A stretch of DNA of 64,000 bases, taken from assembly GCA_963556255.1 (NCBI GenBank), contig OY744612.1, forward strand, positions 18,520,400-18,584,399, given 5' to 3'. This DNA comes from Allolobophora icterica. Taxonomy: Eukaryota > Annelida > Clitellata > Crassiclitellata > Lumbricidae. The position numbers and the translations under genes were made by a program. This document shows positions 37,001 to 64,000 of the stretch, piece by piece. Below the pieces are notes generated by a model. The model was not told where the DNA came from, made no database searches, and saw only the letters and a list, made by a program, of their open reading frames with translations. Every line of letters begins with the position of its first letter. Positions within the stretch are counted from its first letter, which is position 1.

Positions 37001-39749
37001 GAATGGATGGATGGCTGGATGCTAACTTTTGTGTTATTACTTTGGATAGCTTGGTTTTCTGTGAAGCGCATATTAGTCTTATCACTTCAACAGCTGATTA
37101 AATAGCATTTGATACTGTGTGAGAAATCTTTCAAACATGGGACTTTTTCTGAGGTACATAGGTCACAGATCTACTTTAAAAATTTACCTGATCCTACTGT
37201 ATGCTTAACTTGCTTTACAATACCTTACTTGACCAGCATTTGTAATAATAACTGAAACTGTGATGTGTGGTAGGTCTTCAACAAAGTTGATCAGATATCT
37301 ATGGAAGAAGTTGACAGAATCGCCAGGGAACCAGACAGTTTAGTGGTTAGGTAAGTTCAGTGAACCAGACATGGTCACCATATGGTTCCACAGGGAATAT
37401 CAATTTAAATCTATCTAGATATACATATTATACAGCATATGCAGTTTATGCCCAATTTCAAATGTCACACTGGAATTCAGACGACAGAGGTAGCTTTCAG
37501 TGGTAGATTCATACAGTTCATCAAGTGATAGCAATAATTCATGATGATTGGTGATGAGGAGGATGGTAACTGTGATGATGGAAATGATTGCAGGGATCGA
37601 TGATAATGACAATGATGGTAGTTGATGGTGCTGATTACTGCATTTCTTCCATTCGTAGCAGATTCAGATTGTAATCAAAGGTTGGATTTTGAGCCCGATT
37701 AGAAGCCTTCATGTAATGACCCTGGACTCGATGTTCGCGCACTCGAACCTCTGCAACCAAGCAGTATAGCTCGCATAAGTTGGAGAGCTAGCTGGCATAA
37801 GTTGGAGGGCTAACTGCAAGTCCTGCAATGGATTGTCCCTATGTCGAGGAACATGGGATTCATCCATTGGCGACGCAAGGGCTGAATAGTGGGAAATGAG
37901 TGCCTCCTGCATTCTACTATGGGACATAGGAGCGTTCTTGATAAGGAGCGTTCTTGATAGCAGATCATGTGTAATGACTTTGGACTAGTTGACAATAAGG
38001 ATGTTTCAGTGTACTTTCATTGGTTTGCAAGTAGCTGTAGATTGTACCAGGTAAACTTCTGATGATCTTTTTAGTTGCAACATGAAACTGAACTTAGACT
38101 ACCTGTTGGAGCAGCTCTGGGAATATTTAGCGCTCGTTCGCGTCTACACAAAAAAGAGAGGAGGTCAGAGAGAGCATTCCTTCCTTTTCGTGTATCTTTT
38201 TATGTCACTTTTGGATGATTTACCAGTTTATGCAAGAGTCGGTGATTGTTACTATTTAAATGAATACCCATTTCTACCAGTAAATGTGACAGCTAATCTG
38301 CACACTGCCAGTGCTATCTTTTCCAACATAGGGAGTGTAACTGAAGGCCAGGAGCGGCAAAAGGATTCAAGAACAATTTTCAGTTCATGACAGATTTTTT
38401 TAGCATGTTATAATGTAAAGAAGTGGCCTAGTGGCTTCCGTACCCATCCCCACGGTAATGCCATACAATGTTTCCCCATTACCTTGCTCTTACCGCAATT
38501 TTTAAAAACTCTACCTCATTCCCGCGGGATTCCCGGAATTACCACGGTAACCGTTGCCATGTCACTCTCTAGTGCATGTGATCTTGTCTGACCTTTAATT
38601 TACAATTACTGTATTAATTATTAAGTTTGACTTGTTCTAACTGTTCTGAATGCAGAATTCTGTATTTTACAATACTTGTGTATTGACAGAGCGACCAGAC
38701 TTTGATGGAGGTCTCATCCTGAGACAAGGCTGCACTGTTGAACACGTGGTAAGTACTAGGTCACTTTTAAAAAGAACAGGATGGAACTAATACAGTTGTG
38801 AAGCTATTTGTACATCTTGGCCTCCCACAGGAGGCAAGGGATGAGGAAAGACATCTAGTCATCATCGTTCATGGCTCTTGTGATAATATGACTGTGGATG
38901 ACGATAATCATAGGAGGTTGTTGGGTGTGAATAGATTTTGCATCGGTCACCTTGACTGATATTTTGGTGGGCCTACAAATGGACAATGCAAGCTGTTGGT
39001 AGCTGTGTGGGGTGGGTGTTAATCGTATATAGTTATGATGGTGGTGATGATGATGATTTTTCTTGCGTGTTTAGTGCACCTATTCTACCTGTCTTTATAG
39101 ATGGATTTTCTTCTTTTTATAGTGCCATGTTATTCATCGTACTCTGGCTCAGCAGTTCAAATATGCTCTTGTCTGGGTGAGTGCAAACGACTGCTATATA
39201 TTTGTTTTTGTCTTCTGGCAAACTAAATTACACCATGCGTCCTTCCATCCCTCCACACTTCCTTCCTTTCTCCCTTCATTTCTCTTTCCCATCCCTGCTT
39301 TCTTTCTTTCTTTGTCAGTTTGTTCCTTTCTTCCTTTATTCTTGCCTTTGTTCCTTCCTTCTTTTCTTCTCCAAATTCGTGTGTTCATTTCTTCCCTCCT
39401 TCACTCCCTCATTTGTTTGTCTGTTCCTTCCTTTCCTCCTTCCTTCATTTGTTCATTCCTTTTTTCTTCCTTTCTTTCTTAATGAATTCCTTCCTTACTT
39501 CCTTATCTTCATTGCTTCCTTTCCTCTTCCTTATTTCTATCTAGATTGATTGCTATTGCTTTAGGTTTTGCTTTAAACTTTAAGGAGTTTTGAAAAAGAA
39601 ATTATCAAACTTTCTGGACATGCAATTTAACACAACATGAGGAAAATGACATATGTTTCCAGGGTACCAGTGCGAAATACAGTCCCCAGCGGGTTGGCCT
39701 CAGCCACATCATGAACCATGACGATGTCATACAGATTGTCAAGAAGTAG
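23301..39749 (+). CDS. drg2: DRG2-type developmentally regulated GTP-binding protein, complete, 14 coding exons
   Basis: Exons: 23301-23364, 28551-28639, 30547-30618, 31307-31396, 32650-32710, 33326-33416, 33996-34068, 34761-34851, 36574-36671, 37274-37350, 38075-38163, 38690-38748, 39123-39176, 39663-39749. They join to 1095 nt, 364 residues plus TAG. The start [21 protein letters not shown] is diagnostic of DRG2 rather than DRG1. GTPase motifs in order: G1 GFPSVGKS across exons 3-4, G2 region [11 protein letters not shown] (exon 4), G3 DLPG (exon 5), G4 NKVD (exon 10), G5 SCN (exon 11). The C-terminal third (KKRGERPDF to the end) is the TGS domain. DRG GTPases are cytosolic, OBG-family, act in translation and growth control, and are stabilised by a DFRP partner (DFRP2 for DRG2). 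All introns are GT-AG except intron 6, which is GC-AG. Exon 4 has a tandemly repeated donor. Confidence 0.95.
23879..24210. mobile_element. Non-autonomous hAT-type element (332 bp)
   Basis: Ends are CAGAGTTTCCCAAACT and the complement of CAGCGGTTCCCAAACT, each followed by GGGTCGCGA-type subterminal sequence. Perfect 8-bp duplications ATGTAAAC lie at 23871-23878 and 24211-24218. It is in DRG2 intron 1. Confidence 0.88.
25021..25092. repeat. (AC)n microsatellite
   Basis: About 36 uninterrupted AC dinucleotides just beyond the 3' end of the LINE at 25110-28290, in DRG2 intron 1. Confidence 0.95.
25110..28290 (-). mobile_element. CR1/L2-type LINE, endonuclease-reverse transcriptase with one in-frame stop
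   Basis: From Met at 28290 to the stop at 25165 a single frame of 1042 codons is interrupted only by TGA at 27325-27327. The first part is an APE-type endonuclease: [15 protein letters not shown] (catalytic Glu), [27 protein letters not shown] and SDHGLV are all present. The second part is a reverse transcriptase with [28 protein letters not shown], motif [22 protein letters not shown] and YADD (26032-26043), plus the [14 protein letters not shown]-terminus. The 3' UTR is only about 50 bp, ends GGGGCGCTATATAAATC, and carries an (AATG)n tail. It lies antisense in DRG2 intron 1. No ORF1 (gag-like) was seen upstream. The CR1/L2 group is inferred from motifs and the microsatellite tail; the exact clade is uncertain. 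Confidence 0.93.
29946..30314. mobile_element. Non-autonomous hAT-type element (369 bp)
   Basis: Ends CAGGCATGGTGAACC and complement of CAGGGTTGGCGAACC; both sides then carry GCGTGCCA motifs. Flanks CTCTAAGT (29938-29945) and CTCTAAAT (30315-30322) match at 7 of 8. It lies in DRG2 intron 2. Confidence 0.82.
30816..31055 (-). mobile_element. tRNA-derived SINE, family A, copy 2
   Basis: Nearly identical to 6485-6733 over about 215 bp, in the same orientation: GGGGCGTGGTGGCTCAGTGG head, GGTTCAAATCCC B box, AGGCGCTATAGAAAT-like tail (here GGCGTTATAGAAAT) and (AAAT)n. It lies in DRG2 intron 3, antisense, 250 bp upstream of exon 4. Confidence 0.88.
31358..31516 (+). repeat. Fourfold tandem repeat of DRG2 exon 4 end plus splice donor
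   Basis: Units at 31358-31398 (41 bp, the genuine exon end and donor), 31399-31435 (37 bp), 31436-31476 (41 bp, two substitutions from unit 1) and 31477-31516 (diverged). Units 1 and 2 end CAGGTGAGT, and unit 3 ends AAGGTGACT. Only unit 1 is needed for the 364-residue protein; the others extend into intron 4. Confidence 0.9.
31540..31690. repeat. Dispersed repeat (copy of 4881-4990 type)
   Basis: TAATCATGATCTCCAAATTTCTAAAG, CACCAGCTTATTCACGAGTGCTGCG and GAGGTCTGAGTCCGGTTGCCAGA match blocks at 4881-5020. It lies in DRG2 intron 4. Confidence 0.55.
32215..32475 (+). mobile_element. tRNA-derived SINE, family C, copy 1
   Basis: Head GGGGAGGGGGACAGATGAATGG with a downstream GATTCGATACC (B-box-like), a body with CAGCCTTCCACTCCCTAG and TGATAATTGTACTGTCAT, ending GCTTGTCAATAAACACGAAT plus ATT repeats. 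A homologous copy is at 58993-59230. It lies in DRG2 intron 4, sense. Confidence 0.8.
33757..33830 (-). repeat. LINE 3'-end fragment
   Basis: AATTTATATAGTGCCCCTTCAAG is the reverse complement of the terminus of the LINE at 25110-28290 (CTTGAAGGGGCGCTATATAAAT). It is severely 5'-truncated, in DRG2 intron 6. Confidence 0.65.
34150..34560. repeat. Dispersed repeat, family F
   Basis: Starts with CTATATAGCACTATCG and contains GTTAGCAAAACAATGC, AACTTCTATTGTGCCAGTGTG, TAATGCACAAGGCATCAGC and TAAGCGCCACCAGTGACTA. Pieces recur at 18600-19015, 28850-28910, 50790-50900, 56520-56570 and 57945-58000. It resembles LINE 3' UTR debris. Confidence 0.55.
34970..35075 (+). mobile_element. 5'-truncated copy of the 25110-28290 LINE family
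   Basis: GCTGGGAGCGCACCTGAGTAGG, TATCTTGAAGGAGCGCTATATAAATTT and (GAAT)n align base for base with the last ~70 bp of the LINE, including the position of its stop codon. It is in the opposite orientation to the long copy, in DRG2 intron 8. Confidence 0.75.
35690..36380. repeat. 26-bp minisatellite with higher-order structure
   Basis: About 25 units of TTAGGACAAAAGGACCAAAT plus TATTTC. A three-unit (78-bp) block is perfectly duplicated at 35775 and 35853. A TGGATGGATGAATGG insert at 36171-36190 resembles the array at 36820-37020. It lies in DRG2 intron 8. Confidence 0.92.
36818..37020. repeat. (ATGG/ATGA)n minisatellite
   Basis: Repeated blocks of TGGATGGATGGATTGAATGA and ATGAGGAATGGATGAATGAG. 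The SIHPSIHSF ORFs on the - strand are artefacts. It lies in DRG2 intron 9. Confidence 0.9.
39235..39545. repeat. Degenerate (CTTC)n pyrimidine tract
   Basis: Strongly C/T-biased + strand made of CCTTCCTTT variants, in DRG2 intron 13 just upstream of the last coding exon. The FLPSFL ORFs are artefacts. Confidence 0.9.
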
Positions 39750-40950
39750 GAATCATCAAAGTGGAACCTTCTGGCACCGTCTACGAGGAACTCCGTCAGA
39801 GTTCACACTAGGATGATTTCGGTCGAAAGGTGTTCTGTTGATGAGGAAATCAACAAATGACGCCTGGATGGACTCTCTTTTGCACCAGACCTGCTTAACT
39901 CTGGCCTTCCATTTCTAATTTCTACGAGATGAACATTATGGGAGGTTGCTTGAAACCAGTCCATGCAGAAATTGGTTACATACTGTCAACAGTTACATAT
40001 CATATCCTTATGCACATGCTATCAACATAATAGTATGCCTATCAATATACATGTTACACACACACATATATATGCATTGCATATATATAAATAATCTTCC
40101 CTGTCCAGTACAACTACATGGAAGTTTCCCCATGGTCAGCCAATCATTCTGAAATGGGTTTCATGCAACCTGTGACATGAACTTCTATTTTCTATGCTTC
40201 TAATATGCAAGAGGTTGAAGACCATTCTGTTCGACTGTGGTCTTTTATAGTCAGGCCAGGAGCACTACTGATATATTAAGTGTCTAATTAAATACATATG
40301 TACATACAATGAGCCACCTGCCTTCTTGCTTCCTTCGACGACTTAAGAGCCTAAGAATCTCTTGACAAATCTAGTTAATTTCTAAATATTAGCATCGTTG
40401 TTAAGGGCAACACCGACTGATTAAATGATATAGTATCAAAAAGCAAACACATCCGAGCTACTGTTCTAGTAACTTGTGTGTATCTTTAATTTTTTATATT
40501 ATTGGCTGATACTTTTCTTAGTGGACTGATCTTCATTTATGTCTTTGTTTTGTTGCACTGTTGGTAATTGCATTAGAAACCGGCACAATAGAAGTTACAA
40601 ACTAATAAGTAATATTGATGGTATGTAACCAATGGTGTGCATATACATAATTTATTTTACAAAAATTATGTCATATCACTGATGAATAAAATATGTTACT
40701 GTGTACTGTTTGAAAATTCGTATATGACCCTGTATGTATATATTATTTATACATGTGAGAATGTTCATATTTGCATCAGTATGTAACTACTTGTACTTGT
40801 GTTTACATATACAGGTATCACATCTATATAATAATTATTTACTTTTATTTAGGAATTTCCAAACTAAATAAAGAAATGAGCAAGCGTTTAGAGTTAGGAT
40901 GCATGCTTTAAGACAGTCACCATAAAGGCTTGTAAATATAAATAAAAACC
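39750..40950 (+). promoter_or_regulatory. drg2: DRG2 3' UTR with candidate polyadenylation signals
   Basis: After the TAG at 39747-39749 no further splice signal is needed. AATAAA hexamers occur at 40685-40690, 40867-40872 and 40941-40946, any of which could be the poly(A) signal. The UTR end is not determinable from sequence alone. Confidence 0.35.
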
Positions 40951-41216
40951 CATTCGCACAAACACAGAGGGTCATATACTGCTCTATTGTTTAAACAGTA
41001 ACATATTTAGTATAATCAATAAATTGATGTGGTTAATTGTGCTTTCTGTATGAATCAAGTCATTATCAGTCAGTGGCATTGCACCATTGTCTGATGCTGT
41101 GTCATTATAAGAATCTGTATCATCTATACAGAAATGTGCTGAAGAATAAACGAAAATTGAAATTTGTATGTATATACTTGTGTTTGTATTTTGTGACTCA
41201 GACATTTGGTTGAGTA

Positions 41217-41217
<1 letters not shown>

Positions 41218-41307
<90 letters not shown>
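41218..41307. repeat. (AT)n microsatellite
   Basis: About 45 uninterrupted TA dinucleotides in the intergenic space between the two convergent genes. Just beyond it a GGTGCTATATAAATAAA end (41401-41417) marks another retroelement terminus. Confidence 0.95.
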
Positions 41308-41311
<4 letters not shown>

Positions 41312-41858
41312 CCGTATGTTGCTACTGTGTGGGCCCTTGGACAAGTCCTTTTGCACACAGTTGCTTAGCACCATCAGTTTTGATCAGTTATAACCAAGTG
41401 GTGCTATATAAATAAAGAATAATGTGCATGTAGATTTTTGATGGATTTATTTAGACCAAAATGCATGTACGTGCGAGTCTCCTTGTTTCTGTTTCATTTG
41501 TTCTGTCCAATCTTAAGCCTTAAGAGTTAATTTGTAAGCACTTCTAAAAGCAGACACAGCATACCGTATTTTGGGTGGTTATGAAGCAGTGATAGTGTTC
41601 TACGCTCAGACAATTATTTATGTATGATCTATGTATGTATGTTGGCATATGTTTAGCACCTTAAGAACACCCTATGTACTCCAGAACCTCCTTTTGACAT
41701 TCCTCATTATAACACGAATTCTGATCTAACATGATCAAGGGGGTGGATTCCAGAAGTTTCCACATTTTGATGATCTTATAATATCTTATAATGCTGTAGC
41801 CACAAAAGACAGCATTGTAGTTTATGATATATATGTAAATTACACATTTTTATTAAGC

Positions 41859-42060
41859 GACCGTATGGCCTCGAGCCTGCTCATTTTTCAATGAATTGAT
41901 TGGGTGAGGTCCTTCATGACCGCTGCTTGTTTGAAAAGGTGCCACACCCTTTAAGGTTCCCGTTTTAATACTGACTGTCATAGCCCAAGATTTAAATAAT
42001 TGAAATAAGCCACCATCGGGAGGCAAACTGTGATCCACTTGCACTCTTGCACAGAAGTGA
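41859..42060. repeat. Dispersed repeat, family E, copy
   Basis: GCGACCGTATGGCCTCGAGCC, TGCTCATTTTTCAATGAATTG, GACCGCTGCTTGTTTGAAAAG and TAGCCCAAGATTTAAAT match blocks at 10555-10800. It lies downstream of the GFAT gene. Confidence 0.6.
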
Positions 42061-42238
42061 ATGGGACATACATGTACACTCCAACCAATACAGCTAACTG
42101 GGCCAGCATTAACAGGTATCTTCTACTTCACAGTAATTGTATCAGTTTGTCAGTTTGTAATATGTTTATGTCACAAAAATCTCGTTTATATAGCACCACT
42201 TGAGAAACTAAACATAATGAAAAGACAAAAAAATTCTC

Positions 42239-42244
42239 TTTATT
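42239..42244 (-). promoter_or_regulatory. Candidate GFAT polyadenylation signal
   Basis: AATAAA on the - strand about 700 nt beyond the GFAT stop codon. Others exist in this AT-rich interval, so the choice is tentative. Confidence 0.25.
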
Positions 42245-42945
42245 TGCTCACAACACTGAGATGAAATAAACATTTTCTTATGCACGAGATTTATCGTACA
42301 TGTATAATGTATAAGGACTGCAAGTTTATACCTACTGCATACAAACTGCAAATAAATTGCTATTTTTGCGCATCTTTACACCCTAAGTGTTAAGAGCACA
42401 ATCACTAAACTAAAGTAACCTTTGATTCAGTATGTAACAAGCTCCTATACATATATACAGAACTCGGTATCAAAATGTCACAAAATAACCTCAGAAATAA
42501 ATTAACTAGATGCAGCTAAATTACATAAATTAGAAATACATGTACAGCAAATGATTTCAAAAAGAAGGAATGTTGCGAAAAATAAGTAAAGAATTAAAGA
42601 ATTTTTGTTAGCAAATTTAAAGCCAGTAATAATTTGTTTTAGGTTAAACTGCCACTCTCAAGGTTTGACTTTATGAGAAGTTTGTGATGTGTGAGAGAAC
42701 AGTAGGCTTGTGACAAAGCCTTGGGAAAGTTTTACACACTGGTTTGTATTCTTGACTAATTTCACTAAAAATACAGAAATTTCGAGTCCGAACAGCCAAC
42801 GACTCCAAATTGATGAATTGGGGTGAAGATTGAACCATAAACACTAGGGTTTGTTTCTGAGGATATTTGGCCAATGTTGTAATAAGGATAATGACTGGGT
42901 GACTTTGATCACAGGGTAATTATGTCGAGCGAAGTAGCATCTGCA

Positions 42946-62849
<19,904 letters not shown>

Positions 62850-64000
62850 CTGAAAATCAGAAACAAATCATTTGTGGTCTTCAAAGCAATACAACTGATG
62901 TCAGCAACACCTAATTGTGACACATTAACTGATAGTTACCGGTAGGTAGGTGTGAAAAGGCCACATTCAGACTTAACCTTGGTCTGCATGTATGTAAGTA
63001 TGTACATATGTGAGCATGAAGACACTTTAAAGAGTGCCTCCAAAGTACTTCACAAAAGCACTGCAATACCTCATGCCAAATGTGTGTTTGGGAGAACACC
63101 ATTTCTCAATAAGGATGGTCAAATTCACCTAAAATAAATAAATACTGGAGATTAGAGTGCCGTATTTCGTAGAAAGTCAATGAAATTGAAGCAACGATTC
63201 AGAAGCACTTGGGTCGCTACCCAGTGCATAAGGGTGGATTCGAACCTGCGACCCTCTGGTTACAAGGCACCGACCTACACCACTACACCGCCGCGTCCTC
63301 CTCTGTGGAGTTGCTGAAGTTTTGCTACATAACTGCTCAAGAAAGTCTGAAACTTTTGTTTCAGTAGAGAATGCTGCAAATTCTAACAAAATCAATTTAC
63401 TTTTTTGGCAACAGCTCAGTTCTGTCAAGACAGCTGGCTGGTGCAGTGAAGTTAAGCACAATAATCCTGGCTACTATGACATACATGCATGGACGGCTGC
63501 CAACTCAGCCCTACATCCTGAAGATGGTCAACTTGTGTGGCACTTGTTTAAAATTAGCATGACCAGAAGATTTGTCAGCATACAATAATATCCAGTATTA
63601 CCATTAAGCTCAGTTACTGTGACACACAGCTAGTCAAGTGTCTCCCATGAGCAATTCCCTTGAGTAAAGTGAGACTATTTGCCAGAAACAGCATAAACTG
63701 CAATTGTAATCACAAATTCATATAGCACCACTAAAACAGAAACTCTTCAGAGGCACTTCAGACCTGGAAAAGTTCTGTCCTTAGACCAAGTCCTTAATAC
63801 CTACATTGGTAGCAAAGCAACATTCCATTGAAAGCTCCCCCTCCAGCTCACTAACAATGAAACACAACTGCTACATATGTGTGGGGTCATTATTATAAGC
63901 TCTGCTGTAGGTAGACAGACCTATTCAAATCAGCAAACCTTATCATAGCACTTCAATCTTGTTAGCCTGATGATATTCGGACATAACATCCATGTATCTG
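62850..64000. other. GFAT intron 1, first exon not found
   Basis: I searched the - strand for ATG-TGY-G followed by a GT donor and found none, so the first coding exon is expected beyond the window. A TCATATAGCACCAC retroelement end lies at 63716-63730. Confidence 0.5.
63180..63310 (-). mobile_element. tRNA-derived SINE head
   Basis: Read on the - strand: GACGCGGCGGTGTAGTGGTG (A box), CTTGTAACCAGAGGGTCGC, then AGGTTCGAATCCACC (perfect B box). The body continues with CTTATGCACTGGG. It is related to family A in the CCTTGT-ACC-GAGGGT-GCAGGTTCGAATCC stretch. It lies in GFAT intron 1. Confidence 0.72.

Noticed and set aside
35690..37020. Regularly repeated units that could suggest a CRISPR array
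   Set aside because: There are no unique spacers between the repeats; these are intronic minisatellites in a eukaryotic gene.
37709..37995. Overlapping - strand ORFs (72 and 61 codons) in DRG2 intron 10
   Set aside because: No recognisable motif; the frame is broken by a 16-bp tandem duplication (AGGAGCGTTCTTGATA) and there is no splice context.
38400..38580. Possible mobile element with CCACGGTAA motifs
   Set aside because: CCCACGGTAATGCC and TTACCACGGTAACC are similar, but no inverted ends or target duplication are visible; left as ordinary intron 11 sequence.
23301..39749. DRG1 instead of DRG2
   Set aside because: The N-terminus [29 protein letters not shown] and EHVCHVIHR match the DRG2 subfamily, and total length is 364.

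Overview
The window looks like genomic DNA from an intron-rich metazoan, most likely a marine invertebrate. Coding sequence occurs as short exons with consensus splice sites. The spaces between them are packed with microsatellites, tRNA-headed SINEs, CR1/L2-type LINEs and short non-autonomous DNA transposons. Nothing here fixes the species; a marine invertebrate origin is inferred from overall character only. No prokaryotic-style operon, CRISPR array or virus was seen.

Two protein-coding genes can be rebuilt exon by exon. On the + strand, 23301-39749 holds a complete DRG2-type GTPase gene: 14 coding exons, 1095 nt, 364 residues, the same length I recall for vertebrate DRG2. On the - strand, 62849-42946 holds 19 coding exons of glutamine:fructose-6-phosphate amidotransferase (GFAT/GFPT), the entry enzyme of the hexosamine pathway. 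Only its first tiny coding exon, expected to encode Met-Cys-Gly, is missing, and it should lie beyond base 64000. The genes converge tail to tail across about 3.2 kb that holds their 3' UTRs and an (AT)n tract. They have no known functional link; the arrangement is a fact of layout only.

Bases 1-23300 hold no gene I can support. They contain two related 27-bp minisatellite blocks, several hAT-type elements with 8-bp target-site duplications, SINEs, degenerate LINE pieces, a (CAT)n-(CAC)n-(ATT)n tract, and a 4-kb satellite of a 53-bp unit (about 14500-18480) in which most units carry AGGTCA. Long ORFs in these tracts are by-products of repeats without stops.

Mobile DNA dominates the introns. 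DRG2 intron 1 carries an antisense LINE whose endonuclease-reverse transcriptase frame is intact except for one TGA codon. Its 3' end is shared by many short fragments and by tRNA-derived SINEs, as in a LINE/SINE partnership. I found nine non-autonomous elements with 8-bp duplications (seven perfect, two with 7/8 matches), including one nested in another and one that landed in a pre-existing tandem duplication.

The observations most worth checking are: a fourfold tandem duplication of the end of DRG2 exon 4 with its splice donor, where the third donor would add 26 codons in frame; a GC-AG intron in DRG2; a skippable 24-nt microexon in the GFAT interdomain linker; an atypical GFAT C-terminus; and the AGGTCA-bearing satellite. 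I did not find a clearly new multi-gene system.
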